This document shows positions 22,201-32,879 of a DNA stretch of 64,000 nucleotides, one piece after another. Location: assembly GCA_019915015.1 (NCBI GenBank), contig JAHBBC010000001.1, forward strand, positions 2,232,001 to 2,296,000, read 5' to 3'. The position numbers were made by a program, and so were the translations under genes. The stretch comes from Auriscalpium vulgare. Taxonomy: Eukaryota; Basidiomycota; Agaricomycetes; Russulales; Auriscalpiaceae. Positions within the stretch are counted from its first letter, which is position 1; every line of letters begins with the position of its first letter. A model generated the notes under the pieces. The model was given only the letters and a program-made list of their open reading frames with translations. It was not told the DNA's origin and made no database searches.

Positions 22201-25200
22201 GGGTCATTTATCAGTCAATTGTATCAATGCAATCTTGTAAACACTGACTGGAGTGTCCGTTCTGCGGGTACGGGTAGCACATTCATCATGGATTCATATG
22301 CTCGCGGGCTTAAGACGTGGATAATTTGCGCCCACTCCAATGTCATGGCTGAATATCGCATGCCGTTCAAAGGGACACCTCGTTCTTCTAAATCTTTCTT
22401 CTTGACGAGATCGTTCATCAAGGCGACAAACAAGGAATTGCCATGCTTGCCCTCGATAACGCCTCTTGCGAAGACTAGGCATGCACTATGAGGGTTCTGT
22501 GCAGACAATGATCAGAAGCTGTAACGTGGGGATACTATGAACTTGAAGCTACTGACATCTTCGTATGCCTCCAGAAGAGGTGCAAGGTCGGGATGAGTAA
22601 GAGCATATCGATGGAGGGCCTGTATGTCGTCTTTCTGAGCATGATTGGGGGTGAAGCGGCGATTCTTAGGCTCGGGGACTGGCTTGCGAGTCGCATTCTG
22701 GAATACGTGGACATGCAGCAGAGCGAGGCAGTTGACACAAGTAAGATCCTCAGTTGACTCTTCCGGCACCCTTACAGTGCGAAGACAATCTGTCGCAAGG
22801 ACATGAAGGGGAGGCGACCGATAGTTCTTCCACTGCCACCGATGCTCTTGCTCCGTGTCGACTACTTGCTTTCTGGCCTTATCCAACGAACGATAATCTG
22901 GTGCCGAATACAACTCTAACGCCAAATCGGCGAGGGAAGGCCCGCCGCCCCCGCCGTATGGTGTGCGCTCCAAATATTGACGCACACGAGCGTATTTTGC
23001 TGCGCGAAGTCCGAAACAAGGACGATCTATCATTCTCGGAGCGGGGCCTGCGTCGATGAGGTTGATGCCCAGATGTGGCCCAGTGTATGTGATCGCATTG
23101 TGCCCTTGCAAACTTTCTGGTGCTGTTTGAATGCCTTGGTGTGATACGCCCCAGTCATAAGCATGTACTTGTTGCATCGAGAGCATCGGACCTTCCGAAC
23201 ATCGTCTAGACAGAACTCGGCCATGTCGTCAAGCGCAAGGATTTTCTCCTTGAATTTGGTATACGCCTTTGAGTTGTCGTCCCTACCGCGTTTGACGAAG
23301 GAATTGGCCAGGCGCGTGCTGATTGCTCCAGACGATGGCCCAACATCAGCGCTTGCGGTGCTTGCAGACACGGTAGCAATGACATCCTTATTCTTTCCCT
23401 TGGGCGCGAAGAACGGATGAATGGGCCCAGGGACAGTGCGTGTGCGTTTTGCAGGATGGATAGGCGCCTGAGCCTCTGAGTCGTGGTCAGATTGAGCGCT
23501 TGTTGCTTCACTCGCGCTCGCAGCCGTCTTGTCGTCTGCGCTCGAGCTCCCTTTCCTCCGCCTTTTCAGTAAGCCCCGCGCAGCCTTCAGTGTCGTCCCA
23601 ATGGAACTGATGATCTTCTTAGATGCCCTTGACAGTCGACTTCCATCGGATGCGCAATCCTCCGCCTCACTTCCCACCGACGACACCCTTCTTGACGACA
23701 TTGACGCAGCATCAGAAGTCCCATTTTCCAAATGGCTTCTCCATTCTGTGATACTGCCAGGCCCATCCTGGTCCAGCATTCCACCACGCGGAACTGGTGG
23801 GAGATCATCGTCGACAGTGGATGGAGAGAGCAACGACCGGCCGTATGCGCAGCTGGTATCGGTGGTATCGGGCATAGGTATGTCGTCGCAGTCGCTGTCA
23901 TAGCCACTAGCAGATGCAAGTACTGAATATGATGATGTAGGAGAAGGTGGCATTGACAGAGGTGGAATTGACGGATCGTATTTGCTGCCTTCGTCCATGT
24001 CTCCGCGTCGCCCCATCTGCTTTTCTTCCACCTCTGGACTGAATCCTTCAAGTAGACATTCAGCATCTCTGGTCGACTCGCCGGGTTCGGAAGCTTGAGG
24101 ATTTAGAAGGTGGGCCATCCCGCGAGGGATATGATGCGCAACAGGCTCATCGCGTCCGGCGCCGCCTGTCACAGCATCAGACCGTCGCTGATGACTTGAT
24201 ACCTGCGCAGAGCACCTGAGTATCGTCGTCCTCATGTCGCTAATGAGCAAAATATAGCGTACCGATTGAATATGGTCGGCAGCGAGCCTCTCGAACCACG
24301 CCAACCGTTCGACGTGGCGCCTTGAATCATCCCAAAGCTGCCAGCCCAGTGTTTCGTGTGCGACCGCATTCACGGCGATCACGCCACACGATACGTGATC
24401 TGTCTGTCTCGCTGTCGTAAGCGACTGTCCCTCCCACTTGTACTCAATGCCGAATTTGACACGCGTCCACCAGAGCAATTTCTTCTCGATGTCTTTAGGC
24501 AGGCGCAGTCCCTGATGGTAAAGGCCGTCGCCTTGTTTCACAGGAATGGTAAGATTGCATTCCCATTGGCGACATAGTAACGTACTCACCATAGGATATT
24601 GTTTCCGCTTGACCGTCGATCTTCACGACAACAAAATGCTTGTATTTGGCGAGGAAAACAGGGAAGAGGAGTACCTTCCTATGGGTGCGCAGATCGTCTT
24701 CAATTCTCTTGAGGTAACGAGGTGAGTCGGGGAACAGGTCTTCTATTACTGTGATCTTTGAAATTGCATTCCAGAACTCGTGTCCGGCGATCTCGAAGTT
24801 GTTGGCAATTCCTGGCGTGCTCCGAACGCGGCTTCTCAACCACATGAGCATCATGTCAACGATGGTGTCGGTGAGAAGGCCGTCTGATAACAGCGGAGCA
24901 AGGGCTGATGTTGTCGTAAATGTGGCGGCACCGGGTATCATGAGTTGCTGGCGCCAGGGAAGCGAGTGGATAAGAGCAACAGTGCGTTCGCTTTCCATAG
25001 AACCGTCAGCGACTTGTAGCAGCCACCGCACGCTCGCCGTCCACGTCTCCTGTGCCAGGAGGACCGTACGCATCCGTTGCCAGTAAGTGATCATCCACAG
25101 CGGGGATGCACCACTTGCATATCGTGGGTCCATGATTGATTGTGCGCCATCCAGGATGGCCTGCGGTGCGAGTGCAGCAAGCTTGTCCACGAAGGCATCC

Positions 25201-25517
25201 GTAGGAAGGCTTCGTGATTTTGTAAGTGTGGTTATGGGGAAGACTGCCACGTCATGGCTAAAAACAGCTTTGGTTGAGGGGTGTATGAGCTGCTGATCGC
25301 GACGAGGGAGTGGTGTAGATACGAAGGAATGAACATCCTCGGTGCCGCTGGGGAGCAAAGAAGTCTCGGGAGCGTTGGGAATCCTGAGGAGCTGCTCGAT
25401 GTAGGCCAGCAGCTCCGGCGGTGGGTTCTGGGGATAGCTTTTGCCTTGCGAGATCCATAATTCGGGACGGAACATAGGTATTTCATCGTCGTTGTAGATT
25501 GTGATGGACTCATCCAT
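19254..25517 (-). CDS. Ulp1-like peptidase / zinc finger / P-element-like transposase fusion
   Basis: The N-terminal part (24600-25517, then 24250-24570) is a Ulp1/C48 cysteine peptidase: DTIVDMMLMWLRSRV, His in YKHFVVVKIDG, Asp restored by splicing as ISYGDG, Gln and Cys in RQTDHVSCG. All four catalytic residues are present. A Ser-rich linker leads to a zinc finger (CSRCNKYMLMTGAYHTKA...HQKVC, near 23150). A 62-nt GC-AG intron (23048-23109) joins this in frame to RPCFGLRAAKYARVRQYLE. The transposase follows: SPRAYESMMNVLPVPAERTL, first acidic motif LACDDTKL, second SYAADGTAVERSL, then QDSNHGRKTYRNN, LDRQDDNAATRLFSGHTL, and a last acidic motif LLSTEVCEHVFGICR. This order resembles P/THAP9 transposases. 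The C-terminus ends AGDDEPDE at 19254. A 5' extension upstream of 25517 is open and plausible. It may instead be two genes split near 23050. Confidence 0.68.
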
Positions 25518-25843
25518 TGGCACGATGCCGGGATGGCTGCGAGGGTGATGCGCTGCACAGAAGAAGCAGGTTCGGTCCGAGGCGTTGTCGTAGAATGTCG
25601 TACGCAGCAGGCCACGTAAATTTCTACCTAATGTCTCAACTTGTACGAATTATACCGGTAATTATGGGGTCAAAATCTTCTGCCGCCAGTACTTAGTCCA
25701 ACTACCTCTGTGATCAGACATCGGTTCACCGCGCCCCTAACTACCACCATCAGGATCATACTTTTGCCCCAAATTCTAGCCCCCAGCTACCTCAGACCCC
25801 TCAGAGCTTCCGGCGCAAAGCGCCGTCTAGCTACCGTGCGAAA

Positions 25844-25876
25844 ATCATACCCCTGGCGTGAGTTACGGGGGTCCTG
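25844..25876 (-). repeat. Right terminal inverted repeat
   Basis: Reverse complement of the left repeat, with C in place of T at one site. Four A(A/G)CTACC motifs lie just inside it (25700-25835). Confidence 0.9.
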
Positions 25877-26480
25877 CCAGCGTTCGCATCCCGCCAACAC
25901 CGCTAGCCTCCATCCGGCACTTCGCTCCCAACACCCTGGCACGCATGTACTCAACCAATACCCGGCCCGCTCGGCGTGCTCCCCACCCATCCTCCACCGT
26001 CTCTGCGCACTCGTGCTGGACGACTCCACGCCTGCAGGCCTCTCTGTCTGCGTCTGCGACTGGTCCGCACGGACGAGACAACAGGGACTCCAATTTCGGC
26101 ACACACACAGCACTAGCGCTCGATGGGCACCTGATCGCTGTCTACCCACGCAGGTGCGCCTCCGAATGATGCGATATAAGAGGTGAGCACGTTGGCTGCA
26201 GACGGCATCGCGTACGTGCCGCGCGCGCACTTAGCATGACCAGTCCCATCACGACGACCTAGCCACCTCTGTGTATTCAATTCACCGCGAATCAATGATA
26301 TGTGCGAAGGTGGCGGCGGCTGCAGCTGGCTTGAGCGGTCCGCGGAGTCCACGCACAAAGTATGGACCCATGACTTGCGCACCCCCGGCCGGTGCACGGA
26401 CCAGCGCTGGACTCGATCGGCGTCGTCGGGCACTTGACCGGTCCCGCCGAGAATCCGCCGAGCCCGTCCTCGACTGCGAG
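25877..26480. other. Unassigned stretch between the TIR element and the SPP duplication
   Basis: Several open stretches exist on the minus strand (for example VMGPYFVRGLRGPLKPAAAA and ARGTYAMPSAANVLTSYIAS), but none joins into a recognisable protein. It could be the remnant of a gene cut by the adjacent transposon or by the duplication. No function is proposed. Confidence 0.4.
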
Positions 26481-26483
26481 CAA

Positions 26484-27897
26484 CCAAGGCGACCCTTCGA
26501 TCGACCTCGTATCGATCGTACCTGCCGCCGCGTCAGGTCTTTGCCAGGGCGCCACACACACATATAGGTGAATGAAAGAAGACAAACAGCGCGCGCGCCG
26601 CGCCACCACGCACTTCTGCTGTCGCGTCTCGACTGACTAGCGAGACGAGCACGTCATCCTGAGCACCGCCTGGCGCGCCGGCCTCCGACGCCTTCAGAGC
26701 CTCCCGGTTCGCGTCCCTTAATTTGCCTGGCAAAGGCTCGCCACTCCACTTCCACGCTTCTGCGACTTCTCCCTGCGCCAGGCGGTGAGAAGAATCGACA
26801 GCATGCAGGCGGGGCTGAAATACCATTGTCAATTGTCAGCCAGGAATGGAAGACCCGCCGCACGCCTCAGGTATGTAGAGCAGCGCAGCGTGGAATACTT
26901 ATATGCATGACAGCCATAGTCGTGCCGAGGCCCGCCACGTACGCCGGGCCCCGCTGCCGCAGCGTGATGCCGGTAGTGGCCGTAACGCAATGCCAGAGCG
27001 ACGAAGATCCCGGGCACGACGATGTCGCCCAGCCCCAACAATATGGCGCCCTTGCACATTGGAAAATCCAGCGATTTAGGCGCGAGGAATCTTCATGAGG
27101 AGGTCAAGATCCGTCGCGACGCTGACCATCTGACAATGACAGCGCGCCGATGAGCAAGACGCGCGTCGGTTGACAAGCCGAATATCCGCACCACTCTGGT
27201 GCCGAAGACCCAGTAGATGTCGCATACGAACAAGCCAGAGAGGAGACAGGCGCATCGCGTCCTGGGCAAAGGAGAGGACGAGGACGTTCGTCAGCAGCGC
27301 CGACTTGGCGAGCCGCTGAAGAAGGTATACAGGATGGAAGGCAAGAATCCCAGGGGTACAAGGAAGATCGAAGGTGTGCGCCATGACACGGACGCGATCT
27401 CTGCCACGGAAATCAGAATCCGAACACAAAGGCTAGTGAGGCTCACCTGCGCCACCGCTAATATACTGAAGGCTGACTGCTTCCAGCGGGCGGTGCCGAC
27501 GACGGCGCGTGCGACCAATGACTGGTTTACACGCGTGAGTGGCAATTGGGCGGAGGGGAAACGCGTACTCTCGAGACGCTGACCAGGCCAGCCAAAGAGA
27601 AATACCACGCAAGAAAGGAACTGATCCACTCCTTTCCGGCGTGTTTCATGACTAGAAAGAGGCCCAGCAAGCCGAAGGAGTTGACCTGCAGAGATGAGCA
27701 TAACATGCAGAGCTCGCGAACAAAGCAACGAACCACCGGGAACAGCCATTCATCCGCCGAAGTCAGACGTCCGACGGGCTCGTCGTCATCATCGTCCTCG
27801 TTAGCTTTGACCGACCAACCGAAAGCGTTGCCTGCGCGCCGGCATATACAGAGGCTGTTGCGCGGGTTATGATCGAGACGCATACCACCAAGCGTTC
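26484..27897 (-). pseudogene. Decayed duplicate of signal peptide peptidase
   Basis: Matches the SPP gene at 29045-30505 along its length, in the same order and strand, including both catalytic regions in outline (LLGLGDIVVPGIFVALALRY near 27000; ALLTNVLVLSFAQDAMRL near 27280). Damage is clear. The start codon is gone: where the intact copy has ATGGCTGCTCTCGAC this copy has GCAACTCTCGAC and then TGA. The end of exon 1 and the start of exon 2 are deleted. About 35 bp are missing near 27245, removing the segment with the first catalytic Asp region. Single-base indels occur near 26785 in the last exon. Not expected to be functional. Confidence 0.82.
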
Positions 27898-27974
27898 AAC
27901 GTTCAATGTCGAGAGTTGCGTGCCAATATTTTTGTTATGGTCGACGTATGCGTGTCGCTGACCCCGGTCTACGT

Positions 27975-28815
27975 AGGTTTTGTACGCGTTCTGGGACAAA
28001 AGATCAGTAAGGACAGATACAACTGGGCTATCGAACCGCGGCATAATATTCATGCCGCCGTTAGTCAGACCAATTGTTGGTCCTGGCGGATACATTTCAG
28101 CAGATGGAAGACCTGCCAGGCCTAATGAAACTCGCAGAGCAACAATGAGACGGAGACCGTTGGCCTTCGCAGCCGCGACGACGTTGTCTGCGAAGGAGCA
28201 TGAACACCAACGTCGTCTCAATAATGAGGTCTTTTCATCTTAACCGAAGTTACCCAGACCGTTGGACCCGGTGTTGACGGTAGGCGTACTTCCAGACCAG
28301 CTCTGATAGTAGGCGCTACCGCTGCCTGTGTTCGTGACTTCATTGAAACCCCGGGTTTTCTCTGTGGGCGTCGCATCTGAAGGTTGACTAAGCGCAGGCA
28401 ACAACTTAGAGACAACTTCACGGGGAATATCGGGAAAAGCTCACCATGTACGAACGGTGGTCGCGCCGGCGTTGGCTATGTCTTTGAATGCGACATTCAT
28501 GTTGGCGGTGCTTAGGCCCATGAGACCAACCCAATAGGAATTGGCTCTGCAGATGTCATCGCACACGTACCTAGACTCGAAAGCGACGCATCGACATACC
28601 CCACAATATCTGCCCCGTTGAGAGTGGTTTTTTGACCTGACGTCTTGACAAATTTTGTCGGAGGTCAAGAACTGCTGGAGCTAGTGGTGGACGCGCTGGA
28701 GCACAGGACACGGTGGTCGTGGAATCGATTGTGAACGAGACAGCCTGGCACGGATAGTAATCATCGATATGGACACAAGTCAAGCCAGCGACGCATGTTG
28801 TGTGGAATGTCCTCA
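27975..28815 (-). pseudogene. Truncated duplicate of the GH5 mannanase gene
   Basis: Collinear with 31745-32620 of the intact mannanase gene. Recognisable exons are VAGLTCVHIDDYYP (second half of the CBM1), NSYWVGLMGLSTANMNVAFK, and DNVVAAAKANGLRLIVAL. The first exon with the signal peptide and the CBM1 start is missing. The whole C-terminal half with both catalytic glutamates is missing too; the sequence breaks near 27975 and continues into SPP-copy sequence. The linker carries frame damage. Confidence 0.82.
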
Positions 28816-29044
28816 ACACACATATGTTCTTTCTTGGATTGGGTGGCAACCAAGGCGACCCTTCGATCGGGACCTGGCACCATGTCGTACCGATTGTACC
28901 TGCGGGCGCGTCAAGGCCGCCACGGCGGGCGATACTCATGTATAGAAAGAATAGCGCGGAACCACCGGCACCACCACGTACTTGTGCTTTCGCGCCTCGC
29001 TAAGTACACCTGCTAGCGAGACGAGCACATCATCCTGAGCACCG

Positions 29045-30505
29045 CTACTGCGTGGACGCGTCTGCCGGTGTCGGCGCACCGGCCTCCGACACCTCCAGAG
29101 CCTCCCGTTTCTCGTCCCCTGATTTGCTTGGCACAGGCTCGTCACTCCACTTCCACGCTTCTGCGACTTCTCCCCTGCGCCAGGCGGTGAGAAGAAACGA
29201 CAGGATGCAGGCGGGGCTGAAATACACTTGTCAGCCAATGAATGGAAGAGCCGCACGCACGCACCTAAGGTAGAGCAGCGCAGGCTGCCCCGTGCGGAAT
29301 ATATGCATGACAACCATAGTCGTGCCGAGGCCCGCCACGTACGCTGTAAGCGCGGCGCCAAAATATGGCTTTGCGAACGCTGGCCCCGCTGGCGCGCCCG
29401 CACGTGAGTGATGCCGGTAGTGGTCGTAACGCAATGCCAGAGCGACGAAGATCCCTGGCACGACGATGTCGCCCAGACCCAACATCATGGCGCCCTTTTC
29501 CATCGAGAAATCCAGCGATTTAGGCGCGAGGATCTTCATGGGGAGGTCAAGATCCGTCGCGACGCTGACCATCTGACAATGACAGCGCGCCGATGAGCAA
29601 GACGCGCGTCGTGTGACAAGCCGAATGTCCGCACCACTCTGGTGCCGAAGACCCAGTAGATGTCGTATACGAACAAGCCGGAGAGGAGGATGGTGCCAGT
29701 CTGGAAGGAGTCGATTTGAAGCAGGCGCATCGCGTCCTGGGCAAAGGACAGGGCGAGGACGTTCGTCAGCAGCGCCGACTTTTTCGGGCCGCTGAAGAAG
29801 GTATATAGGATGGAAGGCAAGAATCCCAGGGGTACAAGGAAGATCGAAGGTGTGCGCCATGACACGGACGCGATCTCTGCCACGGAAATCAGAATCCGAA
29901 CACAAAGGCTAGTGAGGCTCACCTGCGCCACCGCTAATATACTTCAGCTGACTTCTGTCGAACTGCTTCCATCGGGCGGTGCCGACGGCGGCGCGTGCGA
30001 CGCGGACCAATGACTGGTTTACACGCGTGAGAGTGGGTATTGAGCGGAGGGGAAACGCGTACTCTCGAGACGCTGACCAGGCCACCCAAGGAGAAGTACC
30101 ACGCCAGCAAGAAATTGATCCACTCCTTTCCGACGTATTTTATGACTAGAAAGAGGCCCAGCAGGGTGAAGGAGCCGAGCTGCAGAGATGAGCATATTAT
30201 GCGGAGCTCGCGAACAAAGCAGCGCATGCAACGAACCACCGGGAACAGCCATGCATCCGCCGAAGTCAGACGTTCGAGGACGGGCTCGTCGTCATCCTTG
30301 TCCTCGTTAGCTTTGCCCGCTGCTTTCTGCGCCGATCCGGCCGGCTTCGCGCTCTAACAGAACGCGTGACTGAGCGCTCACTCTGTCCGACGGGACGCGA
30401 AAGACCAACCGAAAGCGTTCCCTGCGCGCCGGCGTATACAGAAGCGGTTGCGAGGGTTATGAGCGAGACGTATGGCACCAAGTGTTCAATGTCGAGAGCA
30501 GCCAT
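29045..30505 (-). CDS. Signal peptide peptidase (intramembrane aspartyl protease)
   Basis: A multi-pass ER protease of the presenilin/SPP family that cleaves leftover signal peptides within the membrane. The start is ATG at 30503-30505 (MAALDIEHLVPYVSLITLA), followed by an acidic loop (KANEDKDDDEPVLERL) and SADAWLFPVV. Further helices follow (TLLGLFLVIKYVGKEWINFL; EIASVSWRTPSIFLVPLGF). The first catalytic Asp is in SGLFVYDIYWVFGT, the second in MMLGLGDIVVPGIFVALALR, and the PAL motif is split by the last intron (QPALLYL / SPACILSFLL). The C-terminal tail is hydrophilic and ends PADASTQ at 29045. The intron after exon 1 (donor GTTGGT) is the least certain. All hallmark motifs are intact, unlike the duplicate at 26484-27897. 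It lies directly downstream of the mannanase gene on the same strand. Confidence 0.87.
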
Positions 30506-30782
30506 GGTGGACTCGGTGAGAACGCGTCGGTGCGCGTGGAAGAGTCGCAGTCGACTGACCAATACATAGTCACGCATATTTGTGTTTGTTATGGTCGACG
30601 TGTACCGTTATGCTGCAATGTGCATACACAGCTGGCACACATGAGATATGACTGCCACCTGCCTGGTCCTCAAGCCAAGATTTCTCATCGTTTGTTTCAA
30701 CATTTAAACCGTTCTCAATTTCAGGTATGAACACATCTTGACGTAATGCTAATTACGCGAGCATCCATAATTTCTCCAAGCA

Positions 30783-32771
30783 TCACCCTCGAGCTTTGAG
30801 CGCGGCCGCTGCAGCAGTCTCCTGCTGGTAGACCGAATTGTCCGGGAAGATCTGCAGAAGCGAAAAAGGAAAGATAACTCAATTTCAGTCAGTCACAGCA
30901 GGCATGCATAAGCTCACCGCATAACCGTCCTGCGGCGTATCGCCGCTGGACAAGTGCGAGCCCGCTTGCCTACGTCCAACTATATCAGCGATGTCGAGAG
31001 ATGCGAGATGATCCAGTCACAAACCATATGAGGTCGCCCGAGAGCCCCGAGCTACTCACCTCGCTCCACCATGTGGCATATACGCTCGACTGCGACGATG
31101 TCACGCCGAACTCTTCCAGGATGGTCGGCTTGTTTACGCTCTTCTGCACGGTAGCATGGTCGGCAATCCACTGGGCACCCCAGGTGTCAGCGGGGGACAC
31201 GCTCCACGATCCGGGGTACAGCTGTACTCGTTGATAAGTGAAAGTTGACGAACAGAACAAGAAAACGGACATGGAAGGTGCCGAAGTCGATAGAGGATAT
31301 TTTCAGGTTGGCAGCGAAGTCGATTCCCTCAGTTCCTCTGCGAGAGTCGTCCCTCAGTCAACGTCCAAACGAGGTTGGCTGAAATTTGACTGACTGGTAT
31401 GGGTACGACGGATTGCTCGGCTCGTTGAAGAAGCCCTCGTCACCGATGGCCACCAGATGGTTCGAATCGATAGACTTGATGTACGCTGAGATTGTGGTCG
31501 CCCAGTTGGTAATAGTCGTCGTTGTGCATGTACCAGACGTTGCCCTAGTGGACGGAATAAAGATGAGCAAAGCGCACACAGCGCTGGGCAAATCGCACTC
31601 ACGATGTACTTCCGCTGCACCTGGGCTCATTAGCTAAGATGGGGCAATGGTCAGCAAGTCCACGGAATGGATGGGCAGCGCGTACAAAGCTCCCATCCGA
31701 GGATAGTCGGCTCGTTGACATATCGACTGACGAATGTCTTCACGTAGTTTTTGTACGCGTTCTGGGACAAAGGATCAGTAAGGACAGATAGAGATATAAC
31801 TTGGCTATTGAACCGCGGCATACAATGACTTGGGAGTTCGTGTAGAAATAGTCATGGGGCTGGCCGGAACCAAGAATTTGATTCACGTAAACATCCATGC
31901 CGCCGTAGTCAGACCAGTTGTTGGTCCTGGCGAATAGGTTTCAGCAGATGGAAGACCTGCCATGGCTTAATAAAACTCACAGCGCAACGATGAGACGGAG
32001 ACCGTTGGCCTTCGCAGCCGCGACGACGTTGTCTGCGTGTGAGCATGAACACTAACGTCGTCTCAAAGATGAGACCTTTTTTTTTACCGAAGTTACCCAG
32101 ACCGTTAGACCCAGTGTTGACGGTAGGCGTGCTGCCAGACCAGCTCTGATAGTAGGCGCTACTGCTGCCCGTGCTCGTGACTTCATTGAAGCCCCTTGTT
32201 TTCTCTGTGGGCGTTCACATCTGGAGGATCAGTGTAAAAAGCTCACCATGTACGAACGGTGGTCGCGCCAGCGTTGGCTATGTCTTTGAATGCGGCATTC
32301 ATGTTGGCGGTGCTCAGGCCCGTGAGACCAACCCAATAGGAATTGGATCTGCAGATGTCATCGCACACGTAGCTAGACTCGACAGAGACGCGTCAACCTA
32401 CCCGACAACAGTGAACTGTGCCCCATTGAGGGTGAATTTTTGACCCGACGTCTTGACAAATCCAGTTGGAGATGATGCGCCCGTGGAAGACGACGTGGAG
32501 GACGTGCGACTGGTGGAGCTGGAGGACGCAGTCGTCGATGATACCGTGGACGAGACAGCCTGACACTGCGAATAGTAATCATTGAGATACACACAGGACA
32601 AGCCTGCGTCACATGCTGCATGGAATGAATCAGCATGGCGACGTGAAACAGATATATGCACGTACTCGTTGAGCCAGTGTACTGGAGTCCACCGCACTGC
32701 TGCCATACAGCAACGGCGTTGGAGAACGAGGCAAGGGAGATCGCTAAAACGACGGTGCCGACGAGCTTCAT
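30783..32771 (-). CDS. man5: Secreted GH5 endo-1,4-beta-mannanase with N-terminal CBM1
   Basis: Hydrolyses beta-mannan in plant cell walls outside the cell. The start is at 32771, with signal peptide MKLVGTVVLAISLASFSNAVA. A cellulose-binding CBM1 follows (VWQQCGGLQYTGSTSTC joined by an intron to AGLSCVYLNDYYSQC), then a Ser/Thr linker (SSTTASSSSTSRTSSTS). The GH5 domain is spread over many short exons: FVKTSGQKFTLNG, NSYWVGLTGLSTANM, DNVVAAAKANGLRLIVAL, VNEPTILGWELANEP with the acid/base Glu, ISAYIKSIDSNHLVAIGDEG, and VNKPTILEEFGVTSS with the nucleophile Glu. The last exon reads IFPDNSVYQQETAAAAALKARG, stop at 30783. Residues around both glutamates are conserved as in subfamily 7 fungal mannanases. 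The symbol is descriptive. Confidence 0.88.
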
Positions 32772-32879
32772 TCTGAGGCGAGCGAGCTCAGAGAATTTCT
32801 GGGCGCAGAAGGTGCACACCTTTATAGAGAGAGGGCGGAGAATCCTCGACTAGCGTCCAGCTCCGGATCCCCACTCATG

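Larger units (their letters stand above)
19014..25876 (-). mobile_element. TIR DNA transposon carrying a Ulp1-peptidase/transposase gene, 6863 bp
   Basis: Bounded by 33-bp inverted repeats (19014-19046 and 25844-25876) that differ at one base. Short motifs A(A/G)CTACC occur three times inside the left end and four times inside the right end. A single long minus-strand gene fills the interior. No target-site duplication is evident beside the inverted repeats. The transposase resembles the P-element/THAP9 layout (see the gene entry); I do not recognise a named family for the element. Confidence 0.8.

Noticed and set aside
19014..25876. Assigning the TIR element to KDZ or CACTA/Plavaka transposons
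   Set aside because: The ends do not begin with CACTA, and the transposase motifs (SYAADGTAVE, NHGRKTYRNN, DNAATRLFS, TEVCEHVFG) fit a P/THAP9-like order better. A Ulp1 domain alone does not decide the family.
19005..25885. A target-site duplication beside the TIRs
   Set aside because: The left flank (AAACAAACA) and the right flank (CCAGCGTT) do not match in any register tried from 2 to 9 bases.
26484..27897. Treating the distal SPP copy as a second working protease gene
   Set aside because: Start codon lost, early stop, a deletion in the catalytic region and frame shifts in the last exon.
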